Under the pieces are notes generated by a model. It did no database searches. It was given only the letters and a program-made list of their open reading frames with translations, and was not told the origin of the DNA. From Branchiostoma lanceolatum (taxonomy: Eukaryota; Chordata; Leptocardii; Amphioxiformes; Branchiostomatidae), in contig NC_089735.1 in the NCBI RefSeq assembly GCF_035083965.1, forward strand, positions 7,342,001-7,406,000: a DNA stretch of 64,000 bases. Reading direction: 5' to 3'. The translations under genes were made by a program, and so were the position numbers. Every line of letters starts with the position of its first letter. Positions within the stretch are counted from its first letter, which is position 1. Positions 32,801-47,800 of the stretch are shown here, one piece after another.

Positions 32801-35800
32801 AGAGCAACGTGTGCCTGAGTTCCATCCACACTCACTCTGGGCCGGCTGGGTTTCTGCAGTATATCCTGTTCGATGTGACCTCTCTAGGGTTTGTCAGGGA
32901 GAGTTTTGATGCCCTTGTGGATGGAATAGTCACTGTAAGTATTTGTTAACACTCCATATTCTCCGTACTGTGAAATTACATCCCCGCAAACATTTCTGCA
33001 TTTACAGTAATACATGTATGTCATAGCTGATAACATCCCCCGTAGAAAAAGGCATCAGCCAGATAAGACGCTTATTAGCAAATGGAAAAATACCCGCTTC
33101 ACCTGTTGGGGCCAGGATTGACCGATAATTAGGCACGGCAAGGAATTTTATCTGATGGAAGGTACCTATAATGCCAACAAGTCAATTATTTAAGGCTCCT
33201 TTTGTTACAAAGGTAGTATTGCCGTAGGGCTACCTGGCGATGGGGGGTAAGGGTGATGTTTTTGTTTCATGTCAGAGTTGAGTGATGAAATAGTGCATTT
33301 CTCAGGAACGCAACATACAGTGCCCAGGGTGTGAGAAGCTAGGCCCAGTCCTAATTTAGTTGAAAAAATGGCCTATCTCTAAATACCATATTTGAAATGG
33401 ACTTAGTTATTGACTCTAGGTCCAGACAAGCCAGGCTAGCATGCAGAAAGAAAAAGTAAAGGAGGCTAATGCTGTGTCTTTGAGTTTGTGGTTGAAACAA
33501 CCACAGTAATAGTGAGTGAAGGGGGACCGGGCCCAAAATATGGAAATAAAAATGCTGAAATCTTATTGTTTGTGACATTTACTAACACTATTTAGCACAT
33601 TTGTGTAGTAACTCCATACCTTGAGCATTTCAAAACTGCGCAAAAACTGTACAATGATTTCCTTAGTTTTGTGAGCCAACAAAAACCTTGGAGACTATTT
33701 TCAGTGAGTTCTCACATCACAACGATGTCATATTTTTGCATGATGGACGTCGCTATACATTGTGATAGTGTTGTTTGAACTAATCATGTACAGACTTGAT
33801 AGATTGACTTTCAAAATCCGATTTTCAGGCCCTAATATTGCTTGGGAAAGCCCCCTGTGAGTGACTAAAATGTGTTTCCCTGTTGTTGCATTGTATGTAA
33901 TATGTAGTATTTGTCCACCCCATAAGTCTTACAATAGACAGTCATACATTTCCTGTCACAGTTTTCCTGTACATGTCTGAAAGATTTAAACTGTTGCAGA
34001 GCATCCAAAGGGCACATGACAATGTTGTGCCAGGCGACATTTACCTGAATCAGGGAGAACTGCAGGAGGCCAACATCAACCGCAGCCCAACAGCCTACCT
34101 CAACAATCCTGAATCAGAGAGGGCCAAGTGAGGATTTTATTGTGTTACCATGCTTTTTCCTGTCTCTAGCATGCTTATTTTTGTAAAGGTTGCTTATTTT
34201 CAATGCAGAATATGATTTTAGACTCTTATGCAACATTGTAAGGATGGATTTTCTTCTTCTATGTTTTGATGCAGATATGATGCCAACACTGACAAAAACA
34301 TGGTTGTGCTGAAGTTTTTAAACGAACAAGGAGCAGGACTGGGTATGATCAGGTAGGACATTGGATTTGAAAGACATATTAGTTGGATATACGACAAACA
34401 TTGCTAGCCTTGATGCCAGCCATTTTAGTTTTAGTACACTCTTTCGGCTGCTTCCCGGGCTAGCGACTGAGAGAGTCATTCTAGCTAGTTTTTCTGGTCC
34501 AGGATACATTTATATGTTTGTTGTAAAAATTTTGATTCACACTTTCAATAGCATCGGACTGTGTTTAACCCAATGATAATATTTCTATTTGATTTATACT
34601 TAATAAACTATACCAACACTTGAATGTTATACTGGATTCAATTTCCCAATAGAGAGAAAATGGAGTGTTTGCAGTGGTTTTAAGTTTGTCAGGGTGCGAA
34701 ATACCCGGTTGCGCACTTGCGCAGCGCAACAATATTTCGGTTGGCGCAACTTATCTCTTAACCCAGGTTGCGCGGTGCGCTACCAAAATGGGCCGGAGAA
34801 ATCGATTTTGCGGCAATTACTTGACGAAGTAGAAAATAATTGGACCAAGGAAGCTCACACACCCGTGTGGTGAGCACACACTCTCGCTCTCAGTCTCGTA
34901 AATTTTCAAACCAAAAATATAAATCGACCCCCGACTAAACAAGTCAATAAAGTTACCGATACTTTTTCACTCGTTTGCATCCATAGTCAACCTGTTTTAA
35001 TGTGCCTGAAACGCAAAATTCGTCGGAAAGAGAGCGCGGCTCAGCGCTCGGCTCTTTGCCGCCATGTTGAATTCATCGACTCTCGCTGGATATCGCGTGA
35101 TTGCGCGAGAGTAATGACGTGCAATCTGCAGTACCAGCAACAACTGGTAGAGGGCAGTGTTTGAGTTGCTGTGTATTTCTATGGGCGAAATGTTGCTAGT
35201 GTGCCTTTTGGGGGCAAAATTAAAAATTGCAGAAGTGGAGATGGAGCCACTTTACTAATAATAAGCTGGGATTTAAAAAATCTTTACTTGGCAAAAATGA
35301 TTATAGAATAAACTAAGTTGTTAAAATGTTGTGACAGTGAGATAAAAACTGGACAATGACATAGACTATAATTGTATTTATCTTATGATTATCATACATG
35401 TATATCATTAATAACCCACCTGTGAATTTTTCAATAAAAAATATAGGTTATTTTATTCCGGGGGTACTTTTATTAGATTTTGAAAATATGCCCAGTAGCA
35501 ACTTTTATGTGAGGGATGAGAATAATGTACAGGTACAAGTCCTATTGCAGTGTAACTATTGCAGTGTAACTCTTCCTAGAGCAGAAAAAGCAAAAAGTCT
35601 ATGGGGGTTGAAAAAAGGATTTATTTGTACTAAAAAAATAGCCGTGTTACACATGAATTGTATAAGTTTGTTTGTTGTGGGTTGTGGTGTTTTATTTACA
35701 TTGTAAATCATTGAATTTTATTTTGAAACAAAAGCACATTTTAGCGCCAGTTATATTGTTAAAGGCTATTTAATACTATGTAGTACTACTTACAAAATAT

Positions 35801-38800
35801 AGTTTCAAGAAATCAGTGAATTTTAGGTGGGGCAACTTGAAATTCTGACGGGCAACCTAGCTTTCTACCCAGGTTGCACACCGTGCAACCTGGCTCAAAA
35901 AAGTATTTCGCACCCTGGTTTGTGTTTGAATTAATAGTAAAGTGCTACAGTCACATTTAACACTTTTTGCATTGGTTTTAAGATTGCGGTTAAGAGTTCA
36001 CTGCAAAAACCATGAACAGAAAACCTGAATGCAAACCTTTCTGCATTTACAGTACTAGATCCTTCTGGCTTTTCTGTGACTTTGAAATGTGACATTGACC
36101 TTGTTGTGTAGTTGGTTTGCAGTCCACTGCACCAGTATGAACAACACCAATGGTTTGATCAGTGGAGACAACAAGGGCTATGCCTCACAGCTGTTTGAAG
36201 CCGACATGAACACAGGCTCGCTGGCTGGACAGGTAGGTGTGACTTGTTTCTAGTCTTCTGTTTTGCAGCCACTTTGTTTATGTATCTGTATAGCTCTTGT
36301 ACAACCCACTGTACTTATACCAGCTAAGTAGTGAGAAATGGAAGATTTAATAATTTGAATCATCAATAGCAATCTTTATGTTTCATCTGAGAGAATGTTC
36401 CTATAGCTAGCTGCATGTCCCTACTCATTTTCACCTGAGTTTTGTGAAAAAGTTGGTGTCTTTCCCATCATATTAGAACACAACACTAGAGCCTGCTAGG
36501 GATTTGAACCCAGAACCTTTAGATTCTAAGTCAGCAACACTAACCACGAGGCTACATTCCACCACTAAGCAAAACTAATGCTGTTTTTTTAGATCTTAAT
36601 CTTATTTTGTAATTTCATGTTATCTTAGCATGTTGCAAGGACTTTGGGTGATATGAAACATGACAAATATGACTTGTTTTTAATCTTTGATGTTTCCTTT
36701 TTGCAGGGCTCTTTTGTGGCAGCGTTTGCTCAGAGTAATGAAGGAGATGTGTCCCCCAACACTAAAGGACCTCACTGTCAGGATACAGGCTTGCCCTGTG
36801 ATCTGGAGACAAGCACATGTAATGGGAAGGTACGTCATTTAGTAGTCCACTGTGTTCTGCTACTGCAGTGGTCTTAGCATACTGCATTTAGCCTTTAGTA
36901 TACTGAAGTAGCCGTTTGGCACCCAATTCTCTATTAGTTACAGAGTTAGTTGCAGGGAGAAGGTTAGATCACCTGGAATTAGACATCCAATGTTAGAGAT
37001 CCCCTGAGTCAGACTCTCTACAATAAAAAAGGCAAACAGACACTTGGCTGATTGGCCAGAAAAAACAAAATTCTGTCAGTAAGCTAGCCGATATTGTAGA
37101 TTCTGTTGTGAACCTGAAACACCACACTAAAAAGTTGAGTAAAGTGCCACAACATCGGTGGCACCTCAAGTGATTTTAGCCCAGGACCTCTGGGCCAAAC
37201 ACCCTAACTGTAGTGCCAGCATAACATCACAAATGCCACACTCTTTTATTTTTTTATGAGGAATTCTGCGGTAAGAAACTTTTTGTGTAACAGCCCAAAT
37301 CATACTAATACCAGTGTCTTTTTGCTGCTGAGTTTTGTTGCCGTGTGTGTGTTTCAGTCGGAGCTGTGTGTGTCACCAGGACCAGGAGTGGACATGTTTG
37401 ACAGCACACGTATCATCGGACACAAGCAGTACAGCAAGGCAAAGGTAATGATGAAGGTTTAGGAAATAATTCATCTGCAGTGTAATGTATAACTTGCATG
37501 GGGCAATAATGGATTTTGCAGTACAGGCATCATGTTTTGAGAGACGTCCCACAATCTTCCGTAGAACATCCCACAATCTTCTGCGGAAATTTCTGTGATA
37601 CGCCTTTGGCATAGTTCTGCAAATTCCTACTGCTGCAGAATCTTGCAAGAAGTTTTGCTGAACTTTGTATGGTATAAAATATTTATTGGAATCTTGCATA
37701 AATTATTAAAAATAATTATTTTAATCAAAGATCTCTTGATAATTCAAGCATTTGTAGCAGTGGTAACTTTTGAATGTACACTGTACAGTACTATTTTTTC
37801 ATAATATTGAATATAAGTTGCTATTTTTAAGATCAGACTGTGTAATATAAGTTTTGAGACGATAACCAAAAAGTCAGGAGATACAGTACAAACGTCTTAA
37901 GTGATTCAAGACTTTGAGAGCCAGGTATTCCTGAATCTGGGGAATAGGTAACTCACTTTACAGGTAATATCAGTATGGGTCTTAAGGCTGGTAACATGGC
38001 TCTTCTTAAGTCTGGAAGCATGGCTTTCAAGTCTTGTAGCATACATTATGTGTGATTATTCCTTGCAGGAGCTGTACAATACTACAGGCACGCAGGTGAA
38101 GCTGTCTGGACCGGTACAGTTTGCACTGCAGTTTGTGGACATGAGTGATGTCACTGTGCACTTCAACAGTTCCTATTCGGTAAGGACATGGCATTGCACT
38201 CTCTTAGCACAAGTCAGTAAGTTTTGTACAATAGTGTCCTCAAAATGAAAACATGTAGAAAAAATTTTCTTTGTGTGGGAGGGATGAATTTTTCCATCAT
38301 CACCTAATAACAACCGAACATGCCAAGAAACCATCTTCGTCTCATAAAGAAAAAGGATTAAGGTTTTCTTTGCACGTTACTCTACGAGATATACACTGCT
38401 GCATGTCTGCCATTTTGGAACTTTGCAATCTGGGTGCTGATTGGCTTCAGCAAAATAAGGGAAGCTTGTTATTAATGTTAATATTTATAACCTAGACGCA
38501 GTGAAAGCAAGAATCTGACCCTGGATAAGCAGGGTTGATTCGAGGTATTTGTGTATGCCATGGGATAGCCCTATACTGGATGATGACACATCTAAACTTC
38601 ACTAAATCTATGTAATGTGTGTAATGTTATTAGAGAGCCTCTACTACCATGTTTTCTTATGTGCACAGGCAAAGACTTGTAAACCAGCCATGGGGTACAG
38701 CTTTGCAGCAGGAACTACAGACGGACCTGGTGCTTTCGACTTTTCCCAAGGTTTGTCCATAAAAAAAAATTCTTGTATTTTGTTTATTATCTATGAATAA

Positions 38801-41800
38801 TGTTTCCCTTAATGATTGAGACTTGATGTTGTGCTCAGTGTGTCCGAATGATTTTGATGTTGTGGGTTTGAATCCCACCGCTGCCACCATGTTGTGGGCG
38901 GTGTGTCCTCATGCTTGTTTATACTCAGTTAATAATGCAGAAAATAAATCTTTTTGAGCTGATTCTACGAATCGTTTTTTTGTACTTGATGGTGGACTGA
39001 TACAAGTTACATCTATAGGTCAGAATCAATGTGCCTGCAGCTGATGATAAAGTAGTACAAGCTGTATACTATTAGGTAACAATCATGTGCCTGATGAGAA
39101 AGTAGTTCAGATGCTGTTATCGTTTAGCTTGAACATTTGTGATACCTTAAACTGGGAGTTTCTAAATATGAGATCTAAGGTAAGCCTAACATATAGCAAA
39201 CTGGGTCTTGACACCCCCATTCTGTTACGTAATATGTATGTAGGTGACACCGAGGGAAATCCATTTTGGAACTTGGTCAGGAACATCATCAAACAACCAT
39301 CAGCAGCAGAGGTGGCCTGTCAAGCACCCAAGCCCATTCTACTGCCTACAGGGGAGGTAGGTCTCATCAAATTAAAGAAAAGTAGAAGTCCTGTGGATTA
39401 CAGACAACTATATATGTACATGCTAGCCTAGCATTTACGACAAAACCTAGAAATGTCAAGAAAACAGTTTAATCTCAGGTTTGTACTGTGGAAATGTTGA
39501 GGAGTTATACCTACTAGTTCCTCTAAGTAAACTAACTTTTAAAGGTAAAAACTTTGGGTAAAGGTAGTCCCATATGGCCTTTTCAAGGTCGAAGGGGTAG
39601 CTGTGTCTAGGGGCCGGCAATATTAGAAGGCGAAGCCCATCTCTCTCCTTCCACTGCCTTTTACCTCCCCAACCAAAGTCCGGTACCCATTTTTACACCT
39701 GGGTGGAGTGGGGAAACTTGTTTTAAGTGCCTTTCCCAAGGACACAACTTCTAGCTAGGAACGCCAGGAATCGACCCATGACCTCTCGATCTCGTGTCTG
39801 GTTGCCCAGCCACACGGCCATTCAACGCCATCCTCTATGTACATGATTTAACTTGTGCGCATTCTCATGATTGTTTTAGCCATTGTTGTGGACTAGAACG
39901 GATTTGAAGGGGATTTTTACAAAACTGATTTTATCTTATTTTATGGTGTAAAGAGATGTCACGTATCCGTAAAGGCCCATGTCAATAGGGTCATGTGTCT
40001 GCAACTCTTGCGAGTTTACGTTTGGAAGTGATTGGTCATTATCAATCCTGAAGAAGGCGACAGTGGTCGTCGAAAATTTGATCCATGAATACCTTTTAAT
40101 AAGTTAGTGTTGGAAGAAAGTTTAGCATTGTACTATTTGCAAGGGATGTGTTTTTCTGTCGTCCCCAAGATGACGTTCCCCTATGCCTGGCAGCCTGACA
40201 TTGTTGACATCCAGCTGTTGAGGTGGGGACAACTAGTGGTGGCTGCTGTTCCTGGAGAGTTCAGGTTTCCGGCTTTTTTTATCTATATCTAGGGCTGTAT
40301 TTATTTGATTATATGGAGGACATCCTCTGGAAACCCCAAAACTAATGAGAGTATGTGAGAAAAAAAATGTTTCGCAAAATTGCCTTCATTATGAAAGTGA
40401 TGCGTGCGGATGTCATCCACATGATCAAATCAACATGGCCTTAGGCCATGCTGAGTTGATTACTTGGATGACATCTGCACCCCCATCAATTTTCGTCCTT
40501 TTCCAAAAGAAAAAAATGTTTGCAACCATACTGTAAGGTTTGTGTTGATCCCGCAAAACCTTTTTTTTTCAACTTATTTTTATTCGCAGTTTTGGGGTGC
40601 CCAAACAAAAGATGTCATCCATACAGTCAAATGAGTTTGGCCTTAATGATTTCTAGACTTTTGATCTGTTTTAAAGCAAGCAGCAAACTGCATTTTGTAT
40701 ACACTGTAAAGTAAAGAGCATTTTTTAATAACCCTGCTGTTTATGATGCCTCACAAATAGTGCTACGGACCGGTACTGCGGACCGGTTCTGTACTTTAAA
40801 AATTGATTAGGTACAGGTACAAAATACCGGATCATGAAGTACCGATACTGTACCGATATGAATTTACAGTAAGTATGTGCTTATTTTGTGACTGATCTCC
40901 TGATCTAACATGCAACACCAAACATGACCAAAGTGATACCTTGGAACTGCGTACAATGTAACTCATATGCAACAGATCATTCAGGCAGGCCGGCAGTTTT
41001 GATAGCAAGGCCAATGGAGTTTGGCAGTAGTCCGGACCTGTACCTAAATCTCTGTACCGGTACCTGTACCTGTACCTGATGTTACGTTTAGGTACGCAGC
41101 ACTACTCACAAATATGCCTTCCTGCCACACAGTACCATGTCTGGGAGGCGTCTGAGGGACTCCATTCAGAGGGTGAGCAGTTCAACATTTATAGACTCAC
41201 TAAAGGAATCCTAAACTCTAGAAGACTTATAATGAATGATAATTTTAGGAAGTACATAATTAATTAAATGCATACTACTTACACATTATACAATAAAGTA
41301 GCCACTAATTCCACTCACATCCAAAAGCATTATCTATTCTACTAAACTCCCCATTTAGTATTTTCTAATTGATTTAGTTGATCTCAGCCTATGGCTAGTA
41401 AATAGGTGAATTATGCTGTCTGTGTCTGACAAGGCTTGGGAAAGGGTGGGTTACAAAAATGTTTGGGGCAATAAGAAAAAAGTTGTCTTGTAACTTGTGG
41501 TCTTTGATATCAGGTATCACACCACCAATTGGCCTTCTTAGTGTGCTTATTGCTCCTCATTTATGTCAAAAATATTCACGCTGAAGAAGGTATCTATACC
41601 TATAGGGAATACATGGGTAAGGTCGGCATGTTGTATGTTTATCAAATGAGTGCAATGTCCTTATCCCAGGCTGTGGTGAGCAAGGGTTTACCAGAGGACA
41701 CTGAGGTGGTGGTGGCTGGATTATCCAACACCTACTCAGACTACATCACCACCTATGAGGAATACCAGGTACTTGATAAGCATTCTGATAAATGATAATT

Positions 41801-44800
41801 TTGTATATATATCACTGCCAAGTGGTTACAGACTGACACTGTATGCATATGTGTAACACATCTGATGTCACTATTGGTTTAGGACAATCAACAAGACTAA
41901 TGTTACTTTTTGCAACTCTTAGGAAATAAGACTTGAATAGTGTTTTGTTTTCTATGTTCCATCATGTAACTGACAAAATACTTTCAAGTTCATTTGTGAA
42001 AACAAGAGCATGCATGCTTTCATATACCCCCCCCCCAAATATCAGGCTGTTTGGACAGGTTTTCTTTACAAAATTACTTTAAGTAAGTTTAATGAGTGTG
42101 ATTCAGTTTTTCACTTACTACATGCCTCTCTTGATGGACAACACAAGTCCCTGTCAGGTGCAGTATATTACATCCATTATTGCAATATAACTATAAAAGA
42201 AACTAACATGATGATATTAGAATATCATCATGTTAGTTCAAGCATTATTTGGGCAAGTCAAAGAAAGATATCTTAAAACATTTGCCCTACATAAAGGAAA
42301 CACCTACAAGTGTATCATTAACTTTACTTAGTACATATTCTTATAGTCAATGAAGTTGCAGTCCATTCATATTCAAACTTTAAGGTGATTGTAACAGATA
42401 ATAGAATTAGAAGTCATGTACAGTTAACTGTGAAGTGCCACATGTAAAATGGCATTTAACATTTGGCAGTTCATACTGAAAGTCATGTATAAGTAGTACA
42501 TGACTTATACACTTACTACTATCTTGTCCATATAGTACATGTATATCTATTTGCACAGGTCGTCCATAAGTTCATGTTGGAAAATGTTTAAAAGTGCCTG
42601 GCATGAATCAGTGTTTCTGTGTTTTGTTATATACAGGTGCAGAGATATGAGGGGGCCTCCACCATCTATGGTCCCCACACCCTGGCAGCATATCAACAAC
42701 TGTACTCACAACTGGCCGAGGACATGGTTATGGTACAAGTTTGTTTTTAATCATTCTGCAATTCCCAATGTGAATTTGTATCTGTATGGCCGGTATAAAC
42801 ACCTTTCAGCATAACACACCAGGTATACAGGCACACAGTGTGGCACCAGCTGGTTATATTACAGTCACCGAACGACCTGTCTGGTCCAGTCATATCTAAC
42901 CTTTGCACATCTATCTGTAAGCGTTATTCAAAGCTATCTGATGAGGATGCTACTTCTGTACTTGGTGTCAAAGAGTTCCACTCTACGATAGTAGACTAGG
43001 GAAAAACACATTTTTGAACACCTCAATTCTGGGTTGATAACTCTGAGAACTCTGGGTTGAAGGCATGACTATAGATTTCTCACATGAATTCTCTCCGAAA
43101 GCTTAGTAGTGTGTGATCTATTTCTAGGGAGCAGCTATTGACGTGGGTCCCTCCCCACCAAACCTGCTGTCCCGTCAGCTGTCCTTCCTCCCTCCGGTGG
43201 TGATGGACACTACACCCCTCTTCACCCACTTTGGAGATGTGATTGACGATGCGGGATCCACCTACCACATGGTACGGACAATACTTTTTTATAACTACTA
43301 CTATCTGCAGCTTAGTAAACTCTATTTAGGACTTGAAGTATACAGAAAGTTCAGCCTCCAGTCTTCTCTATTATACATTGAGTCAATCAGACCTTTTCCA
43401 CAATTATTATAACATTTTAGTCTCAAGCAGTGTCTTTAAGGTAGGGTATGGGCAACCTACTCATCTTCAAGCATCAGGAGTCTTATACTAGGACTAGGAG
43501 TTTAGAATCAGGAGTTTAGAATCAAGTTTTCCCACTGGTTCATTATGATGTTGTGGAACGTGACCAGCATGTCTTAACCAACGATGCTTGGCTTGAGGTG
43601 GGTTGAAGGTTACCATGTAGTTATTTGTTCATTGTGTATTTCCACCAAGGTTCATTGTATATGACACAGCATTTTGGTGTAATAGGTGCTGGGGGAAAAA
43701 TCTGTAATAATTGCTCGAATAGTCATGGTTTTATAATTATCGCAGCTATGATCTATTCATGAGTCTGACATATTTTCCTTCGTTGAGACACTTGTAGAAT
43801 GGTTCCTTGCTGTTTCAGTAGTAGGGTATATTTCTACAGGGAGGAGTTTTTTAGCCCTTCCCCTTTTACATGCTCGAGGCACCTCCTGAAACATTGGACC
43901 CCCATTGGCATTATACAACTGTACATCCCTTCTGAAAGATGGGTGCAGCCCCAACCGAGATGTCCTGACCCAGGATTGAACTGGAGTCTCTCGGGTTAGC
44001 AACTAATTGGAACTAGGAGCTAAACTTTGAGGCTGCTAATTGATCCATAATGACATACCTATGACATATATTACTGTTAATCAAAATGTCAAATTGAATA
44101 CAGTATTACTTTGACTGGTGTTTTTTGTACCTTTCAGAACGAAACTGTATCTGTTCGCTTCCACAGTGCTCATCCGAGAAACAACCTGCAGGTAATTACT
44201 TTCAACTTTCCACACATTAAGCATCACATTTTGATAGTTGTACCAAAGGTGTCAACAATTGTGTTAAAAAATAAATTGTATCTGATTCGGAGCCAAAATT
44301 GAGAAAGTGACATACTGGGCATGGCCATTCTGTTTCTCAGTGTGATCACAAGGAAAAATTTGTTCAATTTCCTAATGCAAGTTGGCACAGATTAACAAAG
44401 ATACTTGCTTAACAAAGTTTACATCCATTCAGACCCAGCCAGAGACCATGCAGAGGACCGTGAGACAGCGGCGGGCACTTTTCCATATTTTCTCCTGGGC
44501 CCACAAAAAGATCCAGAACTTTTTCTCAGACCCAGAGGAAGAGGTGACTTCTCATATAGACATTCAAATCAAGTTACGTCAAATAGCAGTTACTCATTTG
44601 CAAGCAACTGGATATGATTTTGGAAACGGTCAGATGTTTCAAGTAGCATCCACTACTTTTCGTCAGTGACACTGAGCAAGATTTTTCAGCTGCTTTTTAA
44701 CCACGAACTATGAATTGATATGCAAAAAGTAGTGGATGCTGCTTGAAACGTCTGACCATTTCCAAAATCATATCCAGTTTCTTGTTAATGAGTAACTGCT

Positions 44801-47800
44801 ATTTGGCGTATCTTATTATTTAGTACCTGGATGTCTATCCTTCATCGACGTATTCACACTAAGTCTCTACTAACACCACTACTTTCTCCTTACTCACGTA
44901 CCTCCTCTTTTTGCTGTTAGTTAAGTTATACTGTGATTGAGTTTGCTCGGAAGTCGGAACTCTGACATTATTTTCTTCTTCAATCGTGAAAGGTTACTAA
45001 TTCAGTGCACAGCTGTATCAATTATATTTTTACATTACGTAATTTACCATGATATGTAAATAATTTTGCAGCAGAAATGGTCTTAGATTACTAAATAGTG
45101 AACTATCGGTAAGTTTGATCACAGTGGCTGTAAAACGGAGACTGTCACAGATTCATTTTTTCTTGATGATAACTAATTCCTCATTACTGATATCAAAGTT
45201 CTTTTACCACAACAGTGATTCTTCATTAGTGGTATCAAGAGAGCTGCAATGCACTTGCCTGTGCCTTGTGTGATTTTACTGCTGTCTTTACAACAAATAA
45301 CTAACAACTTTGCTTGAAATTTCATCTATGGTGGTAGAATATCATTGCCTGTGAAGATTAAGCTGTGATATCCGACACAGAAAAATGGGTCTTACCCAAA
45401 TTTTTGACTGAACAGATCTAGAAGTTGTCAAGGAAAGGGCAGTCCACCGCTTCTGTGACGTTACTTTATGCAGATATACATGTAGAACATGTGACTCATA
45501 AAGCATAAAGCATTTGGTCATGAGTTACAGAACGTTTATGGCATCCCCTGTCTGTCAAGGGGTGGAGTGCCATAAACTTTCTGCAACTTGCTCATCGAGT
45601 CACCTGTCCTATCTGCATAACATGATTTCACAGAATTTGTTATTGCTCATTCCTTTACGCTCAGTTTAATTTGAAATTTGGGTAAGTCCCATCTTTCTAT
45701 TGTGTTAGACATTCCAGTTAACTCTCAATCTGAATATATATAGCTGGTATAACGTCCCTTTGTCGTAATACACTTATGTCTAATCCTACTTCAAAACTAA
45801 CACCTTACTGTCTAGACTCTGTGCTTCGAAGACATGGGAAGCCACTACTAGTACTTGAATGTACTTGCATGTTTGTAACCAGTGGTACATTGTGTGTATC
45901 AGTGATGATCAGGGCTGTTTGCAGCTCTAAATTTTTATCTGTCCCACTCATTTTTCGGGAACCAATGTTGTAAATTCTTCTAAAATCTGTTACTTTCAGC
46001 TTAAGAAAATGCATTTTCATCATTTTTATGTCAGGAAGTTCAGATTTTTTTGACAAATGGGGTGAAATTTTGTCCGTCCCAAGAAGCAAATTTCTGTCCG
46101 GGACGGAGGAATGGGTCCTGGAGACAGCCCTAGTGGTGATGTAGTGTTTTATTACTGTAGTCATGCAGTACATTGGTTTTTTTATGCAGACCATTAAGCT
46201 CATGGTAGCTCACTGCAAATTATTTTTTCAAATCTTCATCGTTAGTTGGAGGGAACCTTCTTGACTGTGGAGAGAAAGAAGGATGATGGGACTTTTGAGG
46301 TGGTACACAATGATGCATCATGGGATACAAAGTAAGAACCAGCGATACTACTAAATTGCTATAATTATAATTGATTATACATACATGTACATTGTGCATT
46401 CAGTTATAATCATAATTGTAGACAATACATTCTTGTCTCTCTATACTTGTGCATAATAATAAAATATTGTCTTGTTTGTTTGTTTGTTTGTTTATTGAGA
46501 TCTCCATTAGATTGTACATTGTAAATCTATTCTTCCTGGAGTCCAAAACAATGAAACAGAACAAATGTACATGAAAGTAAAACCAACATAACAAAGGTGT
46601 GAGTTTAAATCAAAATATAACATAACGCATACAACATTAACTCAAAACTGAAATTAAAATGAAACGTGGGGATGGTCAGAGGTCATGGCTGAATAAAGTA
46701 ACAAAAAATCTTTTCAAAGTAAATAACAAAGAGGATGCAAACAGCAAGCCATGATAACAGTAAGTAAATTAACAAAGTGGATGCAGAACTGCAAATCATA
46801 ATAACAATAAGTCAATTACAAAGTGGATGCAGAACTGCAAATCATAATAATAATTAAATAATAAGTGGATGCAGAACTGCAAATCATAATAACAATAAGT
46901 AAATAACACAGTGGATGAAGAACTGCAAATCATAATAACAATAAGTAAATAACAAGTGGATGCAGAACTGTGAATCATAATAACTAAGTAGAAAACAAAA
47001 TGGATGCGACCTGATAATAATTTAATAACCCAAACTTAACAAAGAAAATACTAATGCCTACCTTTACAATAGTTTGAGTTTAATTAATTACAGCTACAAT
47101 TTCATTTAATCAAGGACTTGGTTCAAGAACGTATTACCACCAGTACTGTAAAGGCCTAGTTGTGTCAATTTTAGAATGAATCCACTTGGTGATTTGTGTT
47201 TTGAAATTTGAAGGTGTAGTAGATTTCATATGTGGTGGGAAGGAATTGTGTGATTTGGTACATCTGTACAAGAATGTACGTGTCAATGTTGCTGTCTTAG
47301 GCTTAGGTAACCTGAAAATGTTGTAAATGTTTTACATCTCTTTAGTCTCCAAGCAGAGGTTGGTGGGCAAAATATGCCCTGTTTTTTTTTCCACACTCCC
47401 CCACCAACATTGTAAAGGGTAATTTCTAGTAATATTTAGCACTATAAAAGTGATATTAGTGATAACAGATTTAGGAATTAAATTTCAATTCAATCTATAC
47501 TACTGGATTACAAATATTTAATTTGAAATATCAGACATTTCAGATGTCCATCATTCTGACATTTTTCATCAGTGATTTGAAAATGCAAAAAAATTAATCA
47601 CTGATGAAAGATGTCAGATGGACATCTAAAACGTCTGATGTTCTCATATTGTAATCCAGTAGACTAAGTATAGATTGAATTGAAATTTAATACTTAATTT
47701 CCTGAATGACCAATATTCACAAACGTTACAGAGATTTAAGTTTCTGAACTTGTTGTGTTGACTGTACAATTATCATACCTTTCTACACATTTCTTAGTTT

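Noticed and set aside
36475-36570. Possible functional tRNA gene on minus strand
   Set aside because: The B box is good but a full cloverleaf cannot be drawn and it sits in an intron with SINE-like flanks.
44382-44669. Possible extra ceramidase exon (frame with YFLLGPQKDPELFL)
   Set aside because: Exon 17 joins exon 18 directly in phase as NNLQ-LEGTFLTVE, matching the family; this stretch runs into a MITE.
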